This document shows positions 20,932 through 31,254 of a DNA stretch of 64,000 bases, piece by piece. Both the position numbers and the translations under genes were made by a program. The stretch is from Lunularia cruciata (Eukaryota > Streptophyta > Marchantiopsida > Lunulariales > Lunulariaceae): contig OX419757.1 in NCBI GenBank assembly GCA_948567375.1, positions 17,250,974 to 17,314,973 on the forward strand, given 5' to 3'. Within the stretch, counting starts at the first letter, position 1; the number at the start of each line of letters is the position of its first letter. The notes below the pieces were generated by a model. It saw only the letters and a list, made by a program, of their open reading frames with translations. It searched no databases and had not been told where the DNA came from.

Positions 20932-21355
20932 TGTAACAATATGGAGTTTACTGATAAAGTTAATAGGGCTAACAAATTAGCAAATAAGACAAATTAGCCT
21001 AGAATATTCTAGAAGTATCTAGAAAGCTTCTTAGGAAGCTTCCTGGCTAGCTTAGCTTGCACCTAAGTAGGTAACTTCTAGAAGGAAGCTTCTAAGAAAC
21101 TTCCAACTAGCTTAACTTGCAAGCCAAGTAAGCAACTTTTAGAAAAAAACTTCTTGAAGCTTCCCAGTTAACTTGGCTTGCACTCCAAGAAAGCGGCTCA
21201 AGGAAACTTCTTGAGAAGCTTCTCAAGGGCCTTGTATGCTCCCTATAAATACAAGAGCCAAAGCTCATGCTAGGTATTTGGAGTTTTTCCTCATTCAAGT
21301 GTCCCAATGTGAGCTTCCATTCTCCTATTTCTCTCCTTAGTCTTGATCTTTTACA
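20932..21355 (+). repeat. 3' LTR of the chromovirus
   Basis: This 424-bp LTR is paired with 15,706-16,131. It contains GAA-ta-TTC-ta-GAA at 21,002-21,014, extending to 21,024 as a five-unit heat-shock array with one mismatch. A second group is at 21,076-21,092, and TATAAATA at 21,244-21,251. Confidence 0.9.
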
Positions 21356-21399
21356 AATCTTATGATTTGGAGGTTAGATATGATAGTAAGGATCAAAGT

Positions 21400-23790
21400 C
21401 GTAAGTAGACTTTGGATCACTTTTCTAGCCTGGAATTGGAACTTGAGTTTTCTAAGTTTCATGGCAGAAGTAGCTGCAAGTGATTGTGAGGAGAGCCTGG
21501 AGGAAGAAGGGAAGAGAAGAAATTTAGTTCGATGGACAAAGTGAGATTGGAGATTGGTTATGGAGAGAGAGGTTGGTGAGGAAACCGGAGCTACATTCCT
21601 TAGGAAGGGAGAGTTTGCAAAGGAGATTGCAGGAATCCACAATTCATTTAGTGCTCCACGTACAAAGAACGGTATAAGGTCAATACCTATCAAGACCCCG
21701 TAAGGAAAAGTATTTTTTGGGTGATGATGGTGCTCTTGAAGCCATATCAAAACACATACAAAATGAAGTACCAGGAAATGTTCTTCCTAGATGTTTGCAA
21801 GAGCACCAGTGAATTATGCAAAGTGTTTTCACCAACAAATATGGCAAATGGTGTGGAGTTGGAGAGATCAAGCAGCTCCACACTATTTGGTGCCATTTGC
21901 AACACACTTCTACTTTGGGTTGAATTTGATGAAGGAGTTAGAGTGGAAGAAAATGGTGTCTCACTTCCATTTGGATTTATGAAAAGAAGCAGATGAGGAG
22001 GAGCAACAATACATTTGACAACTTGGAAGTAATGATGAGCACATCAACATAATGCAAGAACAGGCTAAAACACAAAGGTAGCGGTAACTATTCCAAAGAT
22101 GAAGAAGCGGAGTGATCCCAAGGGGATGGTGTCACCAATTTTTCCTAGGAAGATGAGGAAGGTGAACCCAAAGCACAACATTGTAGTGATCAATGAGTCA
22201 TGGAGTACAAAAGAATCAGAAGGAGAAGCCAAGTATAAGTCAGAAGACTTGGGTGGAGAGGAAGAACCAAAGCTCACGCTATGGAGTGAGGATGAACCTA
22301 AAGTTTAGCAATGAGTAGAGAACAATGTTGAGGAAGAAGACTGGGAATTCCATGCCACAATTGACAACATGGAAGGAGGAGATATTCCTTGTTTGGAATT
22401 GCCGTGGACGGAGATTGAAGAAATCCATGAAGCTGAACCAAAGTTGGGGTTTCAAAGAGGAGTGAGATCAAAGAGAAGTGCACATATCGTAGTTGCAAAA
22501 CCGAGTAAAGTAAGTAAAGTAGATAAAGAGGGAGACAACTCAGATGAAATAACTCTAAATGTGAGAAGATCAAGACTTTGGAGTAAAGCTCAAGTAGAAG
22601 AAGTGATAAAGGAGGCAAAGCCCAAAGATCAAGAAATTATAAGAGACTTTGATTGGGTGGAATACTTGTCAAAGATTGTCTGTCCATTGTTATTGCAGTT
22701 GAAGAAGAAGAGAGAAGAGTTGAATGGAAGTCATTTAGAGTTGAAGGATGAATTGAGAGTAATAAAATATATGAGTGAAGAAATTTTGGAGTTAAGAAGG
22801 AAGTTAATCCAAGGAGAAAAGGAAGTTGATGACTTCAAGCCGAGGCAAAACTTTAGAGGAAGAAAATTGAGAACTTGACTAAAAACTTTGTAAGGAGAGG
22901 CAAAGCAATGGCAAAGCAAGATGAAGATCAAAGGGAGCAAATGGCAAAGATTGAGACATTAAGGGCGGAAATGCATGATGCTCAAGTGGAAGCTATTCAT
23001 TTGAAGGCTATGGAAGCAATGATAGGACAAGAGTTGGATAGCTTGAAAATGAGTGTGTCAGAGAAAGATCAAGCCTAGCAAAGAGAATTGACTGCATGAA
23101 GTCAGGAGGAGAAAAGATTGCCAAGTTTAATCATAGGAATGGAAGTGCAACTTAGATAGAATGCGAAGGAGAAGGAAGCATTGAAATCCAAGTTGGAAGA
23201 TGAGGTGAAGATGTATAGGGAGGAGTTGCAAGTGGAATGAGAAAAACTGAAGACAAATAAGCCAAAGATAGTTGATGAGGTAGTTGTGAGAGTGAAAGCA
23301 ATGCTTAGTATGGAGTCTAAAGTTTAGTTGGAGGAAGCAAGACTGCACAAATTGAAATTGTTAGTGCAAGAGACAAGGAAGAAGAAAATGAAGGATGTAA
23401 ATTTGAATAAGTTAATGATTAGTTTAAGGGAGAGAGAGAGTAGATAGGAAGATGTTAGAAGCATGACAAAATGTTTGTCTTAGATTAGATTTAGTGAGAA
23501 AGGAGTCAGATGAAATTTGGAGTGAGAAGAAGAAGAATATCTGATCCAAAGTAGGAGAGGTAGGAGTGGAAGTGTCTTTAGATGAGTTATGTGAGACATT
23601 AGAGAAGAGTGGTTCAGTAGATGAAGAAGTAGATAAAATACCCATGATTTCAATGGCAATTCAAAGTGAAGAAGTAGACAAATATTAGAAGATTTAGTAG
23701 TATTAGATAGACCCAAAGAAGGGGAAATTTGTGAAGTAGAATTGAGTTTGGAAGCCAAAGTCAAGGTTGACATTGGATTAGAGTAATTAC
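21400..23790 (+). pseudogene. Coiled-coil ORF relic upstream of Tat-like LTR
   Basis: Several plus-strand open pieces (21,721-21,996, 22,099-22,308, 22,369-22,878, 22,875-23,078) read as Lys/Glu-rich protein. Early on, HFYFGLNLMKELEWKKMVSHF resembles the globular part of retroelement ORFs. Later, LKDELRVIKYMSEEILELRR, EKEVDDF and REQMAKIETLRAEM look coiled-coil. It sits directly before an LTR (23,825-24,578). The same order, coiled-coil then LTR, recurs in the minus element at 34,140-33,285. Tat-lineage elements carry an additional ORF between pol and the 3' LTR, and this is the likely identity. The function is unknown. Confidence 0.5.
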
Positions 23791-23824
23791 AATTTTGAGA
23801 TATGAAGAGGTAGATATGAAGAAG

Positions 23825-24578
23825 TGGTTTGTCATTTTGGATCTGCAGGTTGGTAGAGTTGTTGTAGAATGGTATATTAGTTAGTTAACTGTCAAAGTGC
23901 TCAACCTATTTAAAGGAAGCATTTGCAACAATTGTTGTTCAATATTTATATTTTTGAAGTTGATAAAGTGAAGTGCTAAACCTCAATGCTTGTCATTCAA
24001 CTTAATTTTGAGTATTAATCCTATGTGTGTGTTTGTGAGTGTTTGGATAATTTCAAAGTACAAGTAATGAGTGTTGAATATTGTATTCCATAGTGCTGAT
24101 CTTTATTTTGGGTGTTTGATCCTAAGTGTATAGCAATTGAAGCATCACCTTGATAGATCCGTGAGGAATTGTAGTGTTTATAGTATTTTTCATTGGTGAT
24201 CGTAGTACAAGATTGAAGCAAAGCACTTTCAATTGAGGAAGGTGTGCCTTTAGTGGAGGGATGGAACAAAATTCTAAGTCAAAAATTTTTGTAGTGAAGT
24301 AACCTGCTTTGGAATAATCTGAATCATCACAATCAAAGTTGGTTTGGAAAGATTTGATGGTATTGTGATTATAGAGTGTTAAGTTGTGACAAGATTGCTA
24401 ATTGATGCTTGTTATTCTCTTTTGGGTATGGTTTTTACCTAAGAGATTAAAGACACAACTAAGAAGAACTAAGTGTTATTGTTTTACTTTGTATTTGACC
24501 ATTTCTGACTCGTATCTTTGTGGAAATGAACTTTATTTACTTGATTACCACAAAAGTGATACTTGCCTATTTGTCACA
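23825..24578 (+). repeat. LTR, Tat-like family, plus copy
   Basis: This begins TGGTTTGTCATTTTGG after a purine-rich tract and ends TTTGTCACA. It aligns with the minus-strand LTR at 33,285-34,035; shared words include CCTATTTAAAGGAAGCATTT (one change) and AACTTAATTTTGAGTAT. CTATTTAAAG near 23,908 is a TATA-like box. A diverged third copy may be at 39,300-39,560. A primer-binding site follows at 24,586. Confidence 0.65.
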
Positions 24579-24585
24579 TGATTTT

Positions 24586-24603
24586 TGGCATTGCTGCCGA
24601 GGA
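24586..24603 (+). other. Primer-binding site, tRNA-Asp type (decayed)
   Basis: TTGGCATTGCTGCCGAGG corresponds to the TGGCGCCGTTGCCGGGGA site complementary to tRNA-Asp, used by plant Tat and Athila elements. All differences are transitions. It lies 8 bp after the LTR end and opens the gag-pol relic. Confidence 0.55.
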
Positions 24604-27284
24604 TAAAAATGTCTGAAGTGGAAGAATACAAAGCCAAATCTCACAACAAGGTTACAATCAATATGAATGTCTGCATTGAGAGAACAATGGGAGGAGAGAG
24701 CTCATAAACAAATGCTGCAACATGAAGAAGAAAAATGCCAAAAGAGCCCAAGCAAAAGGGAAGCATCTGAAAAGGAGGCTTTGGATCTGCAGCTCCTTTA
24801 CAAAGTTCAATAAGCCTTGCAAGAGCTCAAACAAAAGAAACACAAAGTTGGGCAAGGATACTTTGTATCTCTAAATCCCAAGAAGAAGAAAGATGCCAAT
24901 GGATAAACATATCCGTTGCAACCCATTACACCGACTTCCTCTAAAGCTATCAAGGGAGTTGGCTTTATAAAAGAATTTATTGGTGAGAAGACAACATAAA
25001 TCCTAATAGAAGAAGAGCGTTAACACTTCTTGCATACCATTCCTTGGTTGACTTGAAGAGATCTTGAAGAGCACTCTAAGGACGTTGAATCTCTTCTTCC
25101 TACTTGGGTTGAAGTCAATATAACCAAAGAAGAAGAATCTATTGACAAAGTCCCAAATTTGAACTTGGCAAGGTGGAACCTTTAGGTTGACAAAATGGCA
25201 TCAGTTCCAGTCAGTTCTTTGGGCCCGTCAAGTTCAACAATACCGCAATCTATTCCACAGAGCTTCAAAAAGACTTTGTTGCTTGTCACCCAATATGCCT
25301 ACCAAAAATATAAGAGGAAAAAACAAGATGAAGATCTTGACAACTTCATCAAAGAATTTGAAGTCATCTCCTTCGCAAATAAGGAGCATGACTCTATGGA
25401 TTGCCTATGGATTTTCAAAAGTTTTCTCTGAAAGAAAGCTCAGAGTTAGTACACACATGTAATCCAAAAGGGGTTCAGACCAGCCAACTGAGTAGAGTTG
25501 TAAAACTACTTCCTAGAATGATTTTAAGAAGTTGATTATGATACAAGTGTCTTTCCGGCACTCAATGATCTATACCAAGGGAAAATGAGAAGTTGAGAGA
25601 CTACTCTGAGTGGTTTATGGCATTATTGAACTGAGTGTCAAAGCAATATGGTGTGGTGGGTTACTCCAATGCCCAAGCTATCACTTGGTTCCTTTGCGGA
25701 TTGTCCCGAGAGATTTGCATCTTTTCCAAGGAGAGGAATGTAACTTCCTTGGACAAAGCTTTCAAACATGTTGCCTGATACAAGGTGGCCCACTCTCACT
25801 CCTCTAATAACCAAAGAAATTGGGAGAAGAAAGGAAAGAAACCAAGACAAAGTGTTTCTCAAAGTACCTCCTATTCTTTGGAAGAATCCTCCACGTCTTC
25901 CAATTCTTCTCCAGAATCCAAAGAAGACTCTAAGCCAAGAAGAACACAAAGGCAAGGAGGAAAGTAGGTATCGACACCCCCAGCAAAAGTTGTAAATAAA
26001 ATTTACACTAAATTGGAGACTCTTATTAAAGAGTTTGTGAATTTCAAGATCTAGATGATTGGGGTGAAGGATTGAAGAAAGCCTCCTTCATTTGGCAAAC
26101 CAAATGTATGGTGCACTGCATGTGGCAAGTCAGGCCATGCCAACACGTAGTGTTGGACCCAAATTGCATTTCTAGTGCAATAAATTGATTGGGTTCTGAG
26201 ATGGGACCAAAACGAGGAGGAAGAGGTAGTGTATTAGACGCAAGAGGTACAACCTCAGGCCAACACTTCATACCAAGGTCTGAAGTGTGGACCCAAGGAG
26301 TATAATAACAACAAAACTCCTCAAAGAAGACCACCAATGGACGGCAAAATAGGCTTCAAAATGTTGCATCAGGAGCATATTACAATTGTGGTTCTATAGG
26401 TCATTGGTATCCAAATTATCTTGAGTTGGGGCATCAGGTTGGGTATATTCTCCTCTATGGGAACTGCAAAGGTTTAGGCCACTTAGGAAACCAATGCCTT
26501 CAACCACCCAACCCAAAGCCATTGATCAAGTATGTATAGACCTCAATTGAGCGCATTGTGCTCCAATCAAAAGGGGATACTAATGTGAGTTGCATAGCAC
26601 TTGAGGAAGAGAGACCTCAAGAAGGGAGTCCGGCTTGAGAAGGAGAATGGCCGGACCTCAAAATTTTGAAGGTTGAGACACACTTGAGTAAGAAGAAGTG
26701 TGATCCCAAAGAATTGAGTAATACTTCTTTATCTTCAAGGAAGGCAAAGAGGCTACGCCCAAAAGAAATTCTTTTTGCAAAGGAGTAGAAGATCCTAGCC
26801 AAAGCTAAAGCCAAAGCCTTGTAAAAAGAAATCCAAGTGGTAGTACAAAGAACTCAAGAGATGAGTTTGGAGGAAAGTGAAAAGACCAAGCCTCTAGTGT
26901 TTCTGATTGGCATAAAATTGGAAGTCAAGGATCTGATCCAAGCCAAGGTGGGTAAACCCACAGAACCTTGGATCAAGACCACCGGTACTCCAGTCACCAT
27001 CATGACATGCCCTGAAGTCCAATTTGAACGAGGAGAGACTTGGAACTCAAAGATGAAGGTGAAGTTGAGGGAGTATGCTAATACAATATTGTGGCCAATT
27101 TGGCATCCATGAATGCTAATGTCACATTCAAGCAATTGTGGGAAGACAACAAGCTATACAAGAAACAATTGAGTTTAGCCCTCAAGAAAGTAAGGGAAAG
27201 GACCAAGGACTTGCCTAGAATTTATTGTATTGAGCAAGAAGATTTGGGATCTCCTGAAGCAGATGCAGAGATCACGGGTTGCAT

Positions 27285-27600
27285 GATAACATTGATATCT
27301 ATTGATTTGGGTTCTAGTGTAAATGTCATGACCAAAGACACTACAAACCGGCTGGGGTACCACACATTGAGCCAACACTCCAAATTTTGAAGTTTGCAAA
27401 CCAAAAAAGGAGATGGCCTTTGGGTATGCTATCAAATATTACTATGATCATCAAAGGAGTGGCCATCAAATTGAATTACATTGTATTGAAACCAAAACTG
27501 GTTACCCACTATTGATTGGAAGCCCTTGGTTGTACAATGACGGAGTTGTTGTGGATTGGCACCAACAAAAGTTGAGGTTGAAGGACATTGCGTCGGAAGA
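27285..27600 (+). pseudogene. Gypsy aspartic protease relic
   Basis: The frame reads MITLISIDLGSSVNVMTKDT, matching the plant gypsy protease motif '(I/V)DGGSSVNVM'. The catalytic Asp is present and the next Gly is Leu. After a frameshift near 27,390, CIETKTGYPLLIGSPWLY matches the C-terminal 'LLGRPWL' motif of the same family. Confidence 0.65.
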
Positions 27601-27949
27601 CTAGAAGTTGGTGCCTATGAGTTGGACAAAGGTTCTCCACCTTAGGGAAATGAATTTCTCAAAAGACAAAGATGAATCTAAAGATTCATTATCTTTGTCT
27701 TCTAAAGACTCCAAAGACAAAATCCAACTCAATTTCTTGGAGTGCTATGAGGTAGAGGTCAAAGACAAAGATCCATATAACATTGCCTCAAGAGAAAATG
27801 ATTTAGAGGAAGGAGGTTTGACTGCAATTCAAGTCGGGTTAAGCCAAGTCAATCACATTGAAGGAGTCATCAACCCCAATGATAGTCAAGATGTTGTCTT
27901 ATCCAAAGGAAATTTTTTGAAGATTTCAAAGACAGTCACTTTGAAGGAG

Positions 27950-29400
27950 TTGGTAGGATACACTACCTTGTTTATAGAATTCCAAGATGTATTTGCCTGG
28001 TCAATAAATCAAATGTCAGGTATTCCACAACAATTTAGGGAACATCAGATTGATCTTACTGAAGGTGTAATTCCGGTTTGGCAAAGACAATACTGCCTAA
28101 ACCCAAAGTACTCACTCTTGGTGAAAGATGAAATTGACAAGTACTTAGAGGCCGTAATAATCCTTCCTATTTTGAGTAGTGAGTGGGTCTCCCCCATTGT
28201 CATTGTTCCAAAGAAGAAGACTAGGAAGTTTTGAGTATGCTAAGACTTTTGCAAGTTAAAATGCAATCACAAGGAAGGATCATCATCCCTTACCTTTCAC
28301 TGATACAATTTTGGATCAAGTAGGTCATCCTTGTTATAGCTTTCTGGATGGATTTTTAGGCTATAATCAAGTATTCATTCGAGAAGAAGACAAGGATAAA
28401 ACCACATTTACTACCAATTGGAGCACTTTTGCTTACAATCAAATGCCCTTTGGGTTATGTATTGCTCTCGCTGCTTTCTAGCGGATGATGAATGCAATCT
28501 TCAAAGATTTTTTATGCAAATTTGTGGAAGTCTTCATTGATGATTTTTGTGTGTTTGGAGAAAGAGAGTTACATTTGGATTACCTTCCCCAAACTTTTGA
28601 AAGGTTTCATTTTGCCGGCTTCTCATTACACCCAAAGAAATGCTTCTTTGCAATGAAGAAAGGTATTCTTTTGGGGCATTGGGTCTCAAGCTGAGGTATT
28701 GAAGTCAATGTTGAGAAGGTGAAAGTCATTTTAGCTTTGGAATCCCATAGGGAGCCATTTGGGAGCTAAGGGCCTTCTTGGGACATGACGGATACTATAG
28801 ATGCTTGATATGAAACTATGTGGCATTTTTTGCACCCTTACAAAGCTTCTAAAGAAGTCCAAAGACTACTTGTGGGAAGTAGTCTTTCTAAAGAAGTCCA
28901 AAGACTACTTGTGGGAACAAGAAGAAGCTTTCCAAGTATTGAAAAAGAAACTAGTTTAAGCACTAGTTATGAGGGTCCCAAATTGATATGCTCCTTTTCA
29001 TGTGCATGTGGACACTTTGTCCATGGCAATTAGAGTCATCTTAAGTCAAAAAGACAAGAAGAAGAAAGACTACCCAATCTACTATGCCATCAGACAACTT
29101 TCAATTGCAGAAAAGAACTATTTGATGATTGAAAGAGAAGCACTTGAAATGATGTATGCCTACAAAAAGTTTCACCACTATTTTTTGGGATACAAGTTTG
29201 TCTTCTATGTGGATCAGTATGCTTTATAACATCTAGTCAAGAAGGCAAATTTGTCTAGGCAAATTACAAGATGGATCTTGTTGTTACAAGAATTCACATA
29301 CACTATACAAATAAGGAAGGAAGCTTTGCAATCAAATGTGGACTTCCTATCTAGGTTGGAAACTCAAGACCAAGAATTAGAAGTTGATGATTGATTTCCT
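27950..29400 (+). pseudogene. Gypsy reverse transcriptase-RNase H relic
   Basis: FQDVFAWSINQMSGI and HQIDLTEGVIPVWQRQYCLN are the conserved start of plant gypsy reverse transcriptase. SEWVSPIVIVPKKK is the fingers motif and FVEVFIDDFCVFG (28,528-28,566) the catalytic box, here FIDD. RNase H shows DYPIYYAIRQLSIAEKNYLM, EREALEMMYAYKKF and HHYFLGYKFVFYVDQ. A 39-bp in-frame insertion duplicates 32 bp exactly at 28,847-28,878 and 28,886-28,917. Many stops and shifts are present. Confidence 0.75.
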
Positions 29401-30690
29401 GATAAAGTTATATCATTCAATGGCAATGCAAAGTATGAGTTATGCGGCAAAATATCATTATATGCATAATTGCCATTGTCCTAAGGGACTAGACCCAAAG
29501 CAAAGGGCAGTCTTCCTCAAGAAGATGGGACCATACCCATTGAAACACAACATTTTATTTAAAATGGGCAAAGATGGAGTACTTTAGAGATGCTTGGAAG
29601 CATATGAAGTCGGAGGAGTGATTTAATCGTTATGCTTGGAAGCATTAAGAGGACACTATGCTTTAAAGAATATTGTATAAAAGATTCTTTTATTGATGGT
29701 CTATGATATATAAGGACACTCACACCCATATTCAAAGTTATGATGCCTATCAAGAATAGGAAAGCTAATGGCTACTTCCTAGTGGCCTTTGAGTCCAATT
29801 TTGCTATTGGATCCATTTGAGAAATGTGAAATTGATTTTGCGGATCCAATTCAACTGATGACCTAATTCACAAGGAAGAGGTACATCTTGGTGTGCACTG
29901 ATTATGCTACCAAGATGGTTGAAGCCGAGGCTACTTGGAGAGATGACGTGGAAATAGTTGCAGAATTTTTTTTCCAAAACATCATTTCACAATATGGAAG
30001 TCCTTTGGAGTTGGTCAGTGATCAGCGGACCCATTTTTTGAACTCCATGGTGGAAGTGTTAACCAAGTACTTCCAAATTAAACATTGGAAGACAATTCCT
30101 TACAACCCAAAAGCAAATGGCCTAACAAAAGAAAGCAAATAGATTGTTGTGTAAAATTTTGACTAAGGTGATGATCAATTATGCCTACAATTGGGACACA
30201 AAGTTATGAGCAGCTTTATGTGCATATAAAATGGCTGAAAAGATTACCAAACAAACAAACTCCATACTTTGTGACATATGGCTTGCATCCCATACTACCA
30301 GTTGAATTTGAAGTACCAACACATTGGATTCTTTGTGAGGAACAATTTTCAAAGGAAGAAAGTCAAGATCTTTGCATCCATCAACTAATGTGGTTAGAAG
30401 AGAAAAGAAATGATGCTATGCAAACCATGAAGGAAGTATAAGAACAATAGAAAGTCAGGCACGATAAGTAAATTAAGCCTATTACTATTTAGGAGGGCAA
30501 TTTGGTGCTATTATATGACAATCACCAAATATTTGTTCAAAGCAAGCTGCACCCAAGGTGGATGGGGCCATACCATGAAATGCAAATTTATGAAAATGGC
30601 TTTATTCAACTTGTAAACTCAAAGGGAAATCCTTTTGCCACTCAAGTGAATGGGGGGAGAGTTCAAAAATATTGGACCACGGATTAAGCC
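29400..30690 (+). pseudogene. Gypsy integrase relic
   Basis: The catalytic core is at 29,888-30,142: CTDYATKMVEAEA, then SPLELVSDQRTHFLN with the second catalytic Asp, then PYNPKANGLTKESK with the Glu. Downstream are KQTPYFVTYGLHPILPVEFE and LHPRWMGPYHEMQIYENGF, the GPY-like end of the integrase. The relic stops near 30,686. A purine tract and a different LTR (TGGTACCCAC) follow. Confidence 0.75.
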
Positions 30691-30737
30691 TTATATAAAG
30701 AACCCAAAGTTGATGTTCACGGGGATGCTCACATTTG

Positions 30738-30751
30738 AAAGAGGGAGTAGG
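30738..30751 (+). other. Polypurine tract
   Basis: AAAGAGGGAGTAGG immediately precedes the TGGTACCCAC LTR start at 30,752. Confidence 0.55.
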
Positions 30752-31060
30752 TGGTACCCACATTTTTTGGTTTTGTTATATTTTGAAGAAGAAGTGTACA
30801 GTCAAAGTTAAATTGAAGCCAAATGGCAAAAGAGAGGATAAAAATTGTTTTGAACCCAAAGAAGCATACTTTGGATCAAGAAAGCGGAACTCATATTGGA
30901 CTAGGCAGAGGTTAAACCCAAAGTAGGAAAACTTTGCCTTGAGGTGATCAACCTAATGTGAGGATGTTGTAACAACTTTCCTTTGGATGTGCCAATCAAG
31001 AATATATGATCAAGAAAATGGCTGAATCTTGAGCAAGAGAAGAGTTGAGAGTGACATGAG
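30752..31060 (+). repeat. LTR, TGGTACCCAC family, 3' copy
   Basis: This is homologous to 15,052-15,400. It follows the polypurine tract of the gypsy relic and so should be its 3' LTR. The matching LTR is not at 24.5 kb, where a different LTR family is found. The element boundaries have therefore been shuffled, or the 23.8-24.6 kb LTR belongs to another copy. The right end is truncated or diverges into the minus-strand chromovirus near 31,255. Confidence 0.55.
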
Positions 31061-31254
31061 TAATTCTTACATAATGGAGAGTAATTCTTACATAATGGAG
31101 TACACATTGGAGTGTACCTCATGGATGATTTTATAAGAGGAATGGGTTTGTTGATGACTATATAGGTTTTATGGTTAGATCTTGTAGCACATTTAAATCA
31201 CTAGGGCTATCTATCAGAGATATATTGATAGTTAATAATGCAACACTTCTATAC

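Larger units (their letters stand above)
15706..21355 (+). mobile_element. Ty3/gypsy chromovirus, full length but decayed
   Basis: This 5,650-bp element has paired LTRs (15,706-16,131 and 20,932-21,355) starting TGTAACAATATGGAGTTTA and ending TTTTACA. It has a tRNA-iMet-type primer-binding site and a polypurine tract. Its internal domains come in the order gag with zinc knuckle, protease, reverse transcriptase, RNase H, integrase, chromodomain, which defines a chromovirus. The flanks are AATCA before and AATCT after, a 5-bp target duplication with one mismatch. Every domain contains stops or frameshifts, so it cannot move on its own. Two truncated relatives lie at 31,255-33,290 and 39,560-40,874. 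Confidence 0.9.
24604..30690 (+). mobile_element. Ty3/gypsy gag-pol relic (Tat/Athila-like)
   Basis: This is a long decayed gag-pol. Gag zinc knuckles are at about 26,110-26,155 (CTACGKSGHANT.C, complete CCHC spacing) and 26,370-26,505 (YNCGSIGHWYPN and NCKGLGHLGNQC). Protease, reverse transcriptase, RNase H and integrase follow in that order, which makes it Ty3/gypsy. Unlike the 15.7 kb element no chromodomain follows. A homologous but internally deleted copy lies on the minus strand at 34,036-36,005. Confidence 0.8.
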
